A stretch of 33,462 nt of DNA. Source: Thermoplasmatota archaeon (lineage in GTDB: Archaea; Thermoplasmatota; Thermoplasmata; GCA-020350865; JAUVCJ01). The DNA is taken from positions 1 through 33,462 of the forward strand of contig JAUVCJ010000001.1 of NCBI GenBank assembly GCA_030595765.1, written 5' to 3'. Each line of letters begins with the position of its first letter. Position 1 is the first letter of the stretch. Below the pieces are notes generated by a model that made no database searches, was not told the origin of the DNA, and saw only the letters and a list, made by a program, of their open reading frames with translations. Below, piece by piece: positions 22,536 through 30,253 of this stretch. The position numbers and the translations under genes are program-made.

Positions 22536-22709
22536 TCAAAGTAGCAGACTGGCCACAATAAATGCCACTCCGGTACCCATTACTCCAAAGGCCTTTATCC
22601 TGGCGTTTCCGGGAAAATTGATAACTTTTTCCAGGCCTGGAAAAAGGAGAGCTAGAACCCCGAAACCGATCAGAAATGAGCCAATCAAAATCAATATTGA
22701 GTAATCCAT
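22536..22709 (-). CDS. Small two-span membrane protein
   Basis: A 57-residue hydrophobic protein beginning MDYSILILIGSFLIGFG, with two spans (about 4-22 and 37-56) joined by a short loop LEKVINFPGNARIK. ATG 22709 has GGAG 9 nt upstream; the frame also reaches a start at 22748, but this would place the coding region in the palindromic promoter region. No family is recognised. It ends 17 bp before the chosen start of the zinc-ribbon gene, so the two are probably one unit. Confidence 0.6.
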   Translation of the reverse strand: MDYSILILIGSFLIGFGVLALLFPGLEKVINFPGNARIKAFGVMGTGVAFIVASLLL

Positions 22710-22736
22710 TCTGTTACACTCCGATAGTTCGGCTAT

Positions 22737-22750
22737 ACGTGTATACACGT
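22737..22750. promoter_or_regulatory. 14-bp perfect palindrome between divergent genes
   Basis: ACGTGTATACACGT is a perfect inverted repeat lying between the leftward small membrane/zinc-ribbon unit (start 22709) and the rightward TPR gene. Its position suits an operator controlling one or both. The candidate repressor, the ribbon-helix-helix zinc-ribbon protein, is encoded in the leftward unit; autoregulation is inference. Confidence 0.45.
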
Positions 22751-22847
22751 GTTAATACATATAGATGTTGGTGATGCCGCCATATGTTTAGTGTTGCCCG
22801 ATTTCGTTGCCAAATTCTTTTACGGTATAAGGACAATACGCTATGTG

Positions 22848-23984
22848 ATGATTCCCATCCAGATTCAAAAGCTCATGGACGAGGCGAAGATTGCCTACTC
22901 CAGCTTCGAGTTTGCAAAGGCCTTCAATGCCTATGAAATGGCCTTGAAAGAATTGAACAAGGAAGCTGGCCAGAGGATGGACAGAAGGGTTTGGGCTCAA
23001 ATCTACAAGGGCATGATTGATTCATTGGACATGGACGGTGATTGGCTCAAAGCCCTGGAATACGCAGGCATCCTCATCACCGAGGCTAAGATGAAGAATG
23101 AGATTAAGATAGAGATAGAAACACGGCTCATGACCTGCAAGATACTCTTAAACCATGGTAGCTGGGAAGAAGCAAGAAAAAGATTCGATTCGACTCTAAA
23201 ACTAGCAGAACAAAGCGGTGCCGACATGGATATTGGCCAGTGCATCTACGGCATAGCATATATTGACTGGAGGAAAGGAGATATGCAAGGCGCCATGTTC
23301 AAAACTGAAAAGGCTCTGTCTTATATCAGGGGGCATGGACAAAAAATACTAGAAGCAAAGACTATCATCCTCAAGGCCTCCATCGAGGATGCCATGGGAA
23401 ACCCCGAAGAAGCTATTAAACTTTTTAAGGAAGCAATAGAGACCCTTACCGGCCTGGAAGAGAATGAGGAGCTGGCTAGAGCCTACAACAACCTAGGAGA
23501 GGTTTACAAAGGCATCGAAGACTACACATCTGCATCTGAGCAATATGAAGCCTGTGTCAAGGTTTCCAGAAAGGTTAAGAGCAAGCGCAGTGAACTTTAT
23601 GGACTGAGCAATGCTGCCGAGTGCTACGCCTACATAGGCCGCCCCGATGATGCTAGAAAGATGTTGACCCAAGTTGAAAAAATCTTGAAAAAGACGCATG
23701 AGAGATACATAATGGCTCAAATACACTACATACTGGGTGTTATTGCCAACGTCGAAAAAGACTACAGGAGTGCCGTCAAGGAGTACGAAATTGCCATTGA
23801 CAAGATGATAAAAATGGGTGAACCCCCCTATGATATGGGTCTTGTATTCTTCAGATATGGAGAAGCACTTAAGGCTCTAGAGGACGAAACCGAAGCCAGG
23901 CAGGCGTTCGACAGGGCGGAAAGCTATTTTAAGAAGATTGATTCAAAATTATACCTAAAAAAACTGCGAGATTTACGGGATTGA
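22848..23984 (+). CDS. TPR-repeat protein
   Basis: A 378-residue soluble protein composed almost wholly of helical tetratricopeptide-like repeats: early pairs are degenerate, and later ones clear (ELARAYNNLGEVYKGIEDYTSA, ELYGLSNAAECYAYIGRPDDA, AQIHYILGVIANVEKDYRSA, LVFFRYGEALKALEDETEA). No catalytic domain or signal is visible, so a scaffold for protein contacts is likely. ATG 22848 (MIPIQIQKLMDEAK) was chosen because the 33 codons upstream to GTG 22749 do not fit the repeat pattern and begin in the palindrome. A TTTTACGGTATA stretch lies about 20-30 bp before it. The partner is unknown; it is the first rightward gene after the divergent promoter region. Confidence 0.82.
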   Translation: MIPIQIQKLMDEAKIAYSSFEFAKAFNAYEMALKELNKEAGQRMDRRVWAQIYKGMIDSLDMDGDWLKALEYAGILITEAKMKNEIKIEIETRLMTCKILLNHGSWEEARKRFDSTLKLAEQSGADMDIGQCIYGIAYIDWRKGDMQGAMFKTEKALSYIRGHGQKILEAKTIILKASIEDAMGNPEEAIKLFKEAIETLTGLEENEELARAYNNLGEVYKGIEDYTSASEQYEACVKVSRKVKSKRSELYGLSNAAECYAYIGRPDDARKMLTQVEKILKKTHERYIMAQIHYILGVIANVEKDYRSAVKEYEIAIDKMIKMGEPPYDMGLVFFRYGEALKALEDETEARQAFDRAESYFKKIDSKLYLKKLRDLRD

Positions 23985-24081
23985 ATAAATACTCCAGGAA
24001 CTTCATTTTGCCCTCCCTTATTAGCGCTGCTTTACCAAAAGCCTAAAGTAAGTCCCTACGGATTGTGATTACGGTGTTCCA

Positions 24082-25950
24082 ATGAAAGCCCTCATTGTTA
24101 TTCTTTGCATTTTGGCCCTAGTAATAAACGCTTATTCTGGAGTTCTCCTGATTAACGAGACCGATATCGCAGGGTCAGGTGATGATGGAGGAGACGGAGG
24201 CGATGGCGGAGATGGAGGGGACGGTGGAGATGGCGGAGACGGAGGGGACGGTGGAGATGGAGGGGACGGCACTCCTGCCAACATTACATACGCTCAGATG
24301 CCTGAACGAAAGCTCTACGAGATATTCCAGTACGACCAAGAAATCTTTTTTGAGACATACTGGTCCAACACTACCACTGGTAACTGGACACGAATGACCA
24401 TATCCAGCGATGGCCAGATGCGCGAGAAGGTGCCAGGTATCAAGAAGGAGCGAGACGGCTTTGGCACTACCCACTCTGTCATGGAGATGAACGGCCTCTT
24501 CACTGGTGCTCTCACAGTAGTGATTGCCGGTTCCGACTCCGAAACTGCCACGATTACCGCGGCCTACGACATCAACAGGTACGATTACAAGGATCTGGAC
24601 GAGAAGAATATCATTCAGACCCTTACCTTCATCAATCTATCACTGGATGCTCCTTTGCCATCTTTTGACCTTCAGGTCCCAATTGCAATGGAAGGAAAGC
24701 TCAGAACCTTTGTGGATCCCAATACTCCGGTGGAGACTTCCATCGAGGACAGAGTCTTCGGCCAGGGTCAGAACCTGTCAGTAAGCGATACTGGAAACAT
24801 CACCCAAGGGTATTCGACCTATGGATGGGACGTGGAGGCTACAGAGGAGATGAATGGCTTCGACACTGTCCGCCTGAATGTCAGCACCACCCTCTGGGCG
24901 GATGAGAACTGGACCGGGCTTCCGTTCTACAGAAAATTCTGGATTTCCAGTGAGGTTAGCCAACCAGTAAAGTTCGAGACATACACAGGCATGCATTTCG
25001 AAGACGAAGAAGGGGAGTTCTACATAATTACCAAGCTCACAAAGACACTCCAAACTAGCGGATTCACCAAAGGGAGCCAGCCCATTCCCTGGGGATCCTG
25101 CCAGGCAACAGGAGATAGTGGAAGCCATTTCAAAACAAAGAACCCAATAGGCGACTATGAGAGCTGGGAATTCATGGGTGAAGCTGGTGAGAGTTACGGA
25201 GACAGTTCCAGCTCCTTCAGGTTCAGCCCCCAGGAAGCAATTGATTATGCCATTTCAAATACAGGCGAAGATGGAGGACTCCAGCAATTCCTGGATACCT
25301 ACAACACCCCAGACAATCCAGTATTTATCTCTGAAGCATGGTACAACGCTTCATTAGAGCATCCTAATTTCCCAAACGACGTCAGTGGAACCTATGGATG
25401 GAACCTGACCTTCTCTAAACCAAACACTGAAATAACGGATTGGAGAGAGAGACGGAACCTTCATGAAAGATACAATGTGCTGGTTCAGGAAGAATGGGAG
25501 AAATCCAACCTTCCGCTGTCTCAAGATTACACTTCCAGCACTCACATTGAAAAAGACTTAGGCACCATAAACGGAACTGGATGGCTTAAAAAATCCAGTC
25601 TTCCCACCAAGGTACTGACAATATCATCACTGGAGGACATACTAAGAGATGACCCCGAAATAGAGGCAGGACTCTATCACCCCATAACTAACAGAATAGA
25701 CTGGGGGGATGGCGAGACCCACGTTTACCTAACCCAGGATGATGGCGAGACCGAGGAGGGGGCATTTGACGTTCTTATGCAATTCACAGATTTCTCGATG
25801 CCTAGAGTGAAGTATGGATGGGCAGTGCAAAAAGGTGGCGCCTTTGCGACAGGTGATATGTTCATGGCAGCTGTGGATGCAGGCACCGGGCAGTATGTCT
25901 ATGTTGCCGAGATTTCCACCAACATACCAGTTGGAGACCTGTTCTTTTAA
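24082..25950 (+). CDS. Membrane-anchored extracytoplasmic protein with Gly-Asp linker
   Basis: A 622-residue protein: an N-terminal hydrophobic segment (about 2-22) that could be an uncleaved anchor or signal, a (GGD)n linker (about 34-63), and then ~560 residues rich in beta-type sequence, Asn-x-Ser/Thr sites and aromatic residues, with no further membrane span. I do not recognise the family. Repeated NMTGF/NGF-like and WDVEATEEMNGF patches hint at two related beta domains, with weak support. ATG 24082 has GGTG 5 nt upstream. The gene stands alone between the TPR gene and a convergent membrane zinc-ribbon gene. A surface or binding role is inference from topology. Confidence 0.78.
   Translation: MKALIVILCILALVINAYSGVLLINETDIAGSGDDGGDGGDGGDGGDGGDGGDGGDGGDGGDGTPANITYAQMPERKLYEIFQYDQEIFFETYWSNTTTGNWTRMTISSDGQMREKVPGIKKERDGFGTTHSVMEMNGLFTGALTVVIAGSDSETATITAAYDINRYDYKDLDEKNIIQTLTFINLSLDAPLPSFDLQVPIAMEGKLRTFVDPNTPVETSIEDRVFGQGQNLSVSDTGNITQGYSTYGWDVEATEEMNGFDTVRLNVSTTLWADENWTGLPFYRKFWISSEVSQPVKFETYTGMHFEDEEGEFYIITKLTKTLQTSGFTKGSQPIPWGSCQATGDSGSHFKTKNPIGDYESWEFMGEAGESYGDSSSSFRFSPQEAIDYAISNTGEDGGLQQFLDTYNTPDNPVFISEAWYNASLEHPNFPNDVSGTYGWNLTFSKPNTEITDWRERRNLHERYNVLVQEEWEKSNLPLSQDYTSSTHIEKDLGTINGTGWLKKSSLPTKVLTISSLEDILRDDPEIEAGLYHPITNRIDWGDGETHVYLTQDDGETEEGAFDVLMQFTDFSMPRVKYGWAVQKGGAFATGDMFMAAVDAGTGQYVYVAEISTNIPVGDLFF
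24181..24270 (+). repeat. Gly-Gly-Asp coding tandem repeat
   Basis: Ten or so 9-bp units of the GGAGACGGA/GGTGGAGAT type encode (GGD)n as a flexible acidic linker directly after the membrane anchor. Codon choice varies between copies, suggesting selection on the peptide as well as slippage. Confidence 0.85.
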
Positions 25951-26112
25951 CCCTACTAGTGTCAAGACAAGCAAGTTATGTTACATAACTCAAAAAGCCA
26001 CTGTTATGTGTAATCCGTCGTCCAGTATATCCCGCAGCCTGAAGCTGACCTGTTTGTTAATGTGTATAAATTAAATTGTCACAACACTAGCGATGTTGCC
26101 CAGTGAGTGATT

Positions 26113-26133
26113 GGTAAAAAAGAATCTTTTACC
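26113..26133. terminator. Inverted repeat between convergent genes
   Basis: GGTAAAA (26113-26119) and TTTTACC (26127-26133) are perfect 7-bp arms around a 7-nt loop, with T-rich sequence on both strands. It lies in the 252-bp gap between the stops of the genes at 24082-25950 (+) and 26203-26766 (-). A second inverted repeat, GTTATGT-t-ACATAAC, is at 25975-25989. No gene is seen in this gap. Confidence 0.35.
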
Positions 26134-26202
26134 CATTGTTCTCATTCTTAAAAATAGGAACCATTTGCCCCATGAATTTGTAATGAATTTTAAAGGTAAT
26201 TC

Positions 26203-26766
26203 TCAGAGCTTGCCTTTCACTCCGCAATGTGGGCAGGTCACTATAGCTCCAGGTACCTTCTGGCTTGCCAATATCCTGAACTCCTGGGAGCACTTCGGGC
26301 ACACCATGTTAACAGTCTGGGGCTCTGCTGGTGCCTGTGGAGCGGCCATTGGTGGGGTAGCCATCTGTGGTTGTCCTGCTTGCTGAATGGCACGATTGGC
26401 AACCGGGCCGCTGAGCATTCCCTCATGGGCGTGTCTTTCTTCAAGGATGGACTCACCCATTGCCTCACGCATGTTCTTCTCATATCTTTTGCGGGAAAGT
26501 ATGGCGTTCTCGACCAGAAGTGCAATACCGATTATCAGGAAAAATATCAACTTGAGCAGAGTAAGAAGCTCCTGGGTGGCGCTGATCGTGCCAGCCATGA
26601 AACCAGAGAGGTAATACATCCCCAAACCCAGTTGCAATCCTCCAATGGCATATACAAAACCCTTTGGCATCATGAAGGCTGCAATCAGGGCGGTGATTAT
26701 CGCAATTATCGAGATAAGCACCATAAGCAGGTCAAGTTCAGAAATATTAGCACCCAGATAAGTCAT
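26203..26766 (-). CDS. Three-span membrane protein with C-terminal zinc ribbon
   Basis: A 187-residue protein with hydrophobic spans near 12-33, 37-58 and 68-87. A charged helical stretch (RKRYEKNMREAMGESILEE) and a Pro/Ala/Gln-rich linker lead to a zinc ribbon VCPKC-(19)-TCPHCG. It is similar in plan, but not clearly in membrane sequence, to the two paralogues at 16583-18537; here the linker is short. The ribbon is probably in the cytoplasm. ATG 26766 has no ribosome site and a TTAAACC-like box close upstream, so a very short leader is likely. It is divergent from the gene at 26818. Function is unknown. Confidence 0.8.
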   Translation of the reverse strand: MTYLGANISELDLLMVLISIIAIITALIAAFMMPKGFVYAIGGLQLGLGMYYLSGFMAGTISATQELLTLLKLIFFLIIGIALLVENAILSRKRYEKNMREAMGESILEERHAHEGMLSGPVANRAIQQAGQPQMATPPMAAPQAPAEPQTVNMVCPKCSQEFRILASQKVPGAIVTCPHCGVKGKL

Positions 26767-26778
26767 AAATCAGGTTGT

Positions 26779-26793
26779 ACTTAAGGTTTAAGT
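26779..26793. promoter_or_regulatory. Symmetric, probably bidirectional promoter element
   Basis: ACTTAA-GGT-TTAAGT is a perfect inverted repeat of two TATA-like half-sites between the divergent starts 26766 (-) and 26818 (+). The right arm is about 28 bp from ATG 26818, the spacing of a leaderless archaeal gene; the left arm is nearer its ATG. Confidence 0.45.
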
Positions 26794-26817
26794 AGTTTCC
26801 AGTAACTGCCAAAAGCC

Positions 26818-28224
26818 ATGGATTCAGCAGGGTTTGGCAAAAGAAAGATAATTGGGCTGATTATTGTAGCATTATTGGTCTCTACCACTTTGGTCACATT
26901 CATCAGCCAGGACATGCCCTGGGCAACCCTGGATACAAGTATCAAGACCGGCGCTGGTGATATACGGGTCAATGCCACCATTACCCAGCACACCATAAAC
27001 TATACTGGAGCCCTGGACTCCAGCGGCGGCGGTCTTGGACTTGGCTCATCTTTGGGGCTTGACAGTGGTGGGCAAAATATCTCAGCAGAGAAGGAGATGC
27101 TAGAAGGCTTTGACAACTTTACAGCACTTTTTGGAATTCTCATAGCCTCCTATAACAATAGAACATACAAGGCCCAATACTCCACCTGGGATGCTTCAGC
27201 AGATGTCGATGTCAACCTACAGACCGACAGGATACCCTGGTTCCCAGCAGGAATGGCTCAACAATTCGAGGCCAGGATAAGCTTAGGCGCTGTTGCAGGA
27301 AACTTCGACAGGATCGAGCTGGAGAAGTTAGAATTGAGATTATATCGCGACTTTGACGAAACTAGCAGTGTGCCTGATTTTACTGATTTCATAACCTTGA
27401 AAACCATTTCAATGGATGATATCCTCCGTACCCAGGATGATGTGGTGGTATTGAACCTGGAAGGTGTCAACCCAAGGGACGAGAGAAGGGTGGGATACGC
27501 AATTGCCATTCAGGCCAAGATCGTGGATAGTGGTGGCAATGAATCCAGCAGTGCCACAGTTCCCTGGTCATCGAACAGCCATCCACCATCGATCAACATG
27601 ATACCCACAAGCCAGATCGAAACCATCCAGCTTGCGCTTCTGGTGCTGGCATATCCACTGTCGTTCGTTCTCATTGCGTTCGGCCTGATTTGTGTTGTGC
27701 CTATCTTGCTTGACAGGAAGAAGAATTACCTGCTTCTGATATCATTTGCAGTGTTCGCCTGGATGATACCTCTGTTCTTCAGTATGGGTGGAAACACCTT
27801 AGTGGCCCTGCTCAAGGAGACCTTCACTACCTTCGATACAAAGAGTTTTGTCTGGCAAGAGGGATTGACCACAGGCTACATGGCGGCAGTGCTAGCTAGC
27901 GCAGCGGCAGGTCTAGGAGTGTTCCAAAGGGTTACAATGGACAAGGAGCCTGCAATGGGTAAGGATCCTACACTGGACACAGAAGAGGTCGTTGCCACCC
28001 AGGAAGAGGAAAATATAGGAGCCGAGGGTAGCGAAGAGACCGTTAATGAACCTCATTACGCAGAGGTTGAGCCTGTAGATGCTATTGTATCCGAGAACAA
28101 AGATGAGGAAGAGGTCGAGGTTGTCGAAGCCCTGTCAAAAGAGCCCACCGAGCCTGAAAAAGACAAGAGCTCCGAGGACGTAGGGCCTGAATACGTCTCG
28201 TTTTCCGAGGCTGAACAGAACTAA
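26818..28224 (+). CDS. Multi-span membrane protein with outer domain and acidic cytoplasmic tail
   Basis: A 468-residue protein of unknown family. An N-terminal span (about 11-31) is followed by an outer domain of about 225 residues with several Asn-x-Ser/Thr sites and a Gly/Ser-rich loop (SSGGGLGLGSSLGL). Three spans follow (about 262-290, 296-314, 346-365), then a cytoplasmic tail of about 100 residues very rich in Glu. The order resembles some DUF4436-like bacterial membrane proteins, but this is only a shape comparison. ATG 26818 lacks a ribosome site and has TTTAAGT about 28 bp upstream. The 49-bp gap before the helicase gene contains a T5 run. Confidence 0.75.
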   Translation: MDSAGFGKRKIIGLIIVALLVSTTLVTFISQDMPWATLDTSIKTGAGDIRVNATITQHTINYTGALDSSGGGLGLGSSLGLDSGGQNISAEKEMLEGFDNFTALFGILIASYNNRTYKAQYSTWDASADVDVNLQTDRIPWFPAGMAQQFEARISLGAVAGNFDRIELEKLELRLYRDFDETSSVPDFTDFITLKTISMDDILRTQDDVVVLNLEGVNPRDERRVGYAIAIQAKIVDSGGNESSSATVPWSSNSHPPSINMIPTSQIETIQLALLVLAYPLSFVLIAFGLICVVPILLDRKKNYLLLISFAVFAWMIPLFFSMGGNTLVALLKETFTTFDTKSFVWQEGLTTGYMAAVLASAAAGLGVFQRVTMDKEPAMGKDPTLDTEEVVATQEEENIGAEGSEETVNEPHYAEVEPVDAIVSENKDEEEVEVVEALSKEPTEPEKDKSSEDVGPEYVSFSEAEQN

Positions 28225-28273
28225 GACTTAAGCGCAACCCTTTTTAGCTTGCATCCCCTAACTAAGGGAATCT

Positions 28274-30040
28274 ATGCCTGACCCAACCAATCCCCTGACG
28301 GTACTAACCGACAAATCAATGCTGCTTGAGACTGGACACCCTCTCTACCCTGAGGTGCGTGATGCGATCTGTGGGTTTGCAGAGCTTGTGAAAAGCCCGG
28401 ATATGGTGCATTTTTACGAGATCACGCCGCTATCGCTTTGGAACGCAGCTGCTCTTGGAGCTGACCCTGATGAGATCCTGGATGTTCTGGAGCGATTTGG
28501 CAAGTATCCAGTCCCGAGAACCGTGGCTGATGAGGTCAGCACTTCCATGGGCAGATACGGCCTGGCAAAACTGGAGAAGGATGAACTGGACAGGCTGGTA
28601 CTTCGGGTCAAGAACAAGGCGATGGCCAGGGAGCTATGGAACCACAGAGAGGTCAGGGCCTGCCTGCTGGACAGGATCGATGAGACCACCTTCACGGTCA
28701 GGCCAGATAATCGAGGACTTGTAAAACAGGCAATGGTGATCGCTGGGTACCCTGCCCAGGACCTTGCCGGTTACCTGGAAGGAGAAAGCTTCCAGCTACG
28801 CTTCAGGGAGAAGATAGGCAATGGGAACTCGTTCTCACTTCGCCCGTATCAACAAAAAGCAATTGATAAGTTCTGGCAAGACGGAAGCATCCTTGGAGGC
28901 AACGGAGTTGTAGTCCTACCCTGCGGGTCTGGAAAGACCATTGTAGGGATGGGGATAATGGAAGAAGCCGGTACCAGCACCCTTATCATTTGCCCCAACA
29001 TCGTGGCTGCTAGGCAGTGGAAGACTGAATTGATGGACAAGACCAATGTATCCGATGAAGATATCGGAGAGTACTCAGGAGAGATCAAGGAGATACGACC
29101 CATCACCATCGCCACCTACCAGATACTGATATACAGGAAAAAGGGCACGTTGGGAACCCCTCGAGGCCAGGAGGAAGAATGGGTCTATCCACACTTTGGC
29201 CTGTTCAACCTGCGCAACTGGGGCCTGATAATCTATGACGAAGTACATTTACTGCCAGCGCCGGTCTTTAAGGTCACAGCCGAGCTTCAGGCCAGAAGAA
29301 GGCTAGGTCTCACCGCCACCCTGGTAAGGGAAGATGGCAGGGAAAAACAGGTATTCAGCCTTATCGGGCCAAAAAGATTCGAGGCTCCCTGGAAAGAGCT
29401 GGAAAAACAGCAATGGATCGCAACTGCGCTGTGCCACGAGGTAAGGGTCGAGATGGACGAGGAGTACAGGATGGACTATGCTGTCACATCCAAGAGAGGA
29501 AAATACAGAATGGCCAGCGAGAACCCGAGAAAACTGGAACTAGTGAAAAACCTGCTGGAGCATCACAAGGGCGAGAAGATACTGGTTATCGGCCAGTACC
29601 TGGATCAGCTCAGGATGGTGGCAAGGGCTCTTGATGCAGAGCTGCTGACAGGCCAGACTCCTACAAAGATAAGACAAGAACTCTATGACAGGTTCCGTGA
29701 TAACGGGCCAGATGGTCTGGACCTTCTGGTGGTATCCAAGGTAGCCAACTTCGCGATTGACCTTCCAGATGCAAACGTGGCAATCCAGCTTTCAGGTGCC
29801 TTTGGCTCAAGACAGGAAGAAGCCCAGAGGCTAGGCCGAATTCTGAGGCCGAAGAAAAATAAAAAGCCAGCACACTTTTACACCCTGGTAAGCAATGACA
29901 CGGTTGACCAGGATTTCAATTCAAAGAGGCAAAGATTCCTTACAGAGCGAGGGTACGGTTATGAGATACTGGATGAGCTTGACCTGCTAGACATGATCGA
30001 GAATCCAGAAAAATACAAGCAATGCGAAAGCAAAAAATAG
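28274..30040 (+). CDS. xpb: XPB/ERCC3-type DNA helicase
   Basis: A 588-residue superfamily 2 helicase. The N-terminal 185 residues form an extended damage-recognition-like region. The first RecA domain has the Q-type LRPYQQKAI (189-197), Walker A PCGSGKT (216-222), DEVH (322-325) and LTATLVREDG (346-355), which includes the RED motif typical of XPB. The second has GQYLDQL, VSKVANFAIDLP and EAQRLGRILRP. Archaeal XPB unwinds or remodels DNA and is linked to nucleotide excision repair, usually with the nuclease Bax1; no Bax1 gene is adjacent here. ATG 28274 follows AAGGGAATCT. The N-terminal region is longer than in many archaeal XPB proteins. Confidence 0.92.
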   Translation: MPDPTNPLTVLTDKSMLLETGHPLYPEVRDAICGFAELVKSPDMVHFYEITPLSLWNAAALGADPDEILDVLERFGKYPVPRTVADEVSTSMGRYGLAKLEKDELDRLVLRVKNKAMARELWNHREVRACLLDRIDETTFTVRPDNRGLVKQAMVIAGYPAQDLAGYLEGESFQLRFREKIGNGNSFSLRPYQQKAIDKFWQDGSILGGNGVVVLPCGSGKTIVGMGIMEEAGTSTLIICPNIVAARQWKTELMDKTNVSDEDIGEYSGEIKEIRPITIATYQILIYRKKGTLGTPRGQEEEWVYPHFGLFNLRNWGLIIYDEVHLLPAPVFKVTAELQARRRLGLTATLVREDGREKQVFSLIGPKRFEAPWKELEKQQWIATALCHEVRVEMDEEYRMDYAVTSKRGKYRMASENPRKLELVKNLLEHHKGEKILVIGQYLDQLRMVARALDAELLTGQTPTKIRQELYDRFRDNGPDGLDLLVVSKVANFAIDLPDANVAIQLSGAFGSRQEEAQRLGRILRPKKNKKPAHFYTLVSNDTVDQDFNSKRQRFLTERGYGYEILDELDLLDMIENPEKYKQCESKK

Positions 30041-30112
30041 AGCAGAGCTAGAAGCGTGCCAGTGCTAGAGTTCGGGTGCGAACTCCTCAAGTTTCTTCCT
30101 GGCCGGCTAGTG

Positions 30113-30214
30113 CTAGAAATCGATTATTGCCAGGATTGAAGTGGTGCCAGATATGGGCTATTGGTTGAGATAAAGAATAGCCAGAATTGGATTGTTGCCA
30201 GAGTCAAGATGTTG
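30113..30214. repeat. Six tandem degenerate 17-bp repeats
   Basis: Six units in exact 17-bp register start at 30113, 30130, 30147, 30164, 30181 and 30198. Most begin CCAGA and end TTG; the fourth is the most diverged. They lie in the 213-bp spacer between the helicase and transglutaminase genes and end 8 bp before the TATA box of the latter. Confidence 0.75.
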
Positions 30215-30221
30215 TCATAAG

Positions 30222-30229
30222 TTTTAATA
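30222..30229 (+). promoter_or_regulatory. TATA box of the transglutaminase-like gene
   Basis: TTTTAATA centred 28 bp before ATG 30254, indicating a leaderless transcript and helping choose the start. Confidence 0.5.
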
Positions 30230-30253
30230 ACAGTTCGGCCAATGGTAATCATG

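Noticed and set aside
22749..22847. A longer N-terminus for the TPR protein from GTG 22749
   Set aside because: The start overlaps the palindrome and TATA-like region, and the extra 33 residues do not fit the repeat fold.
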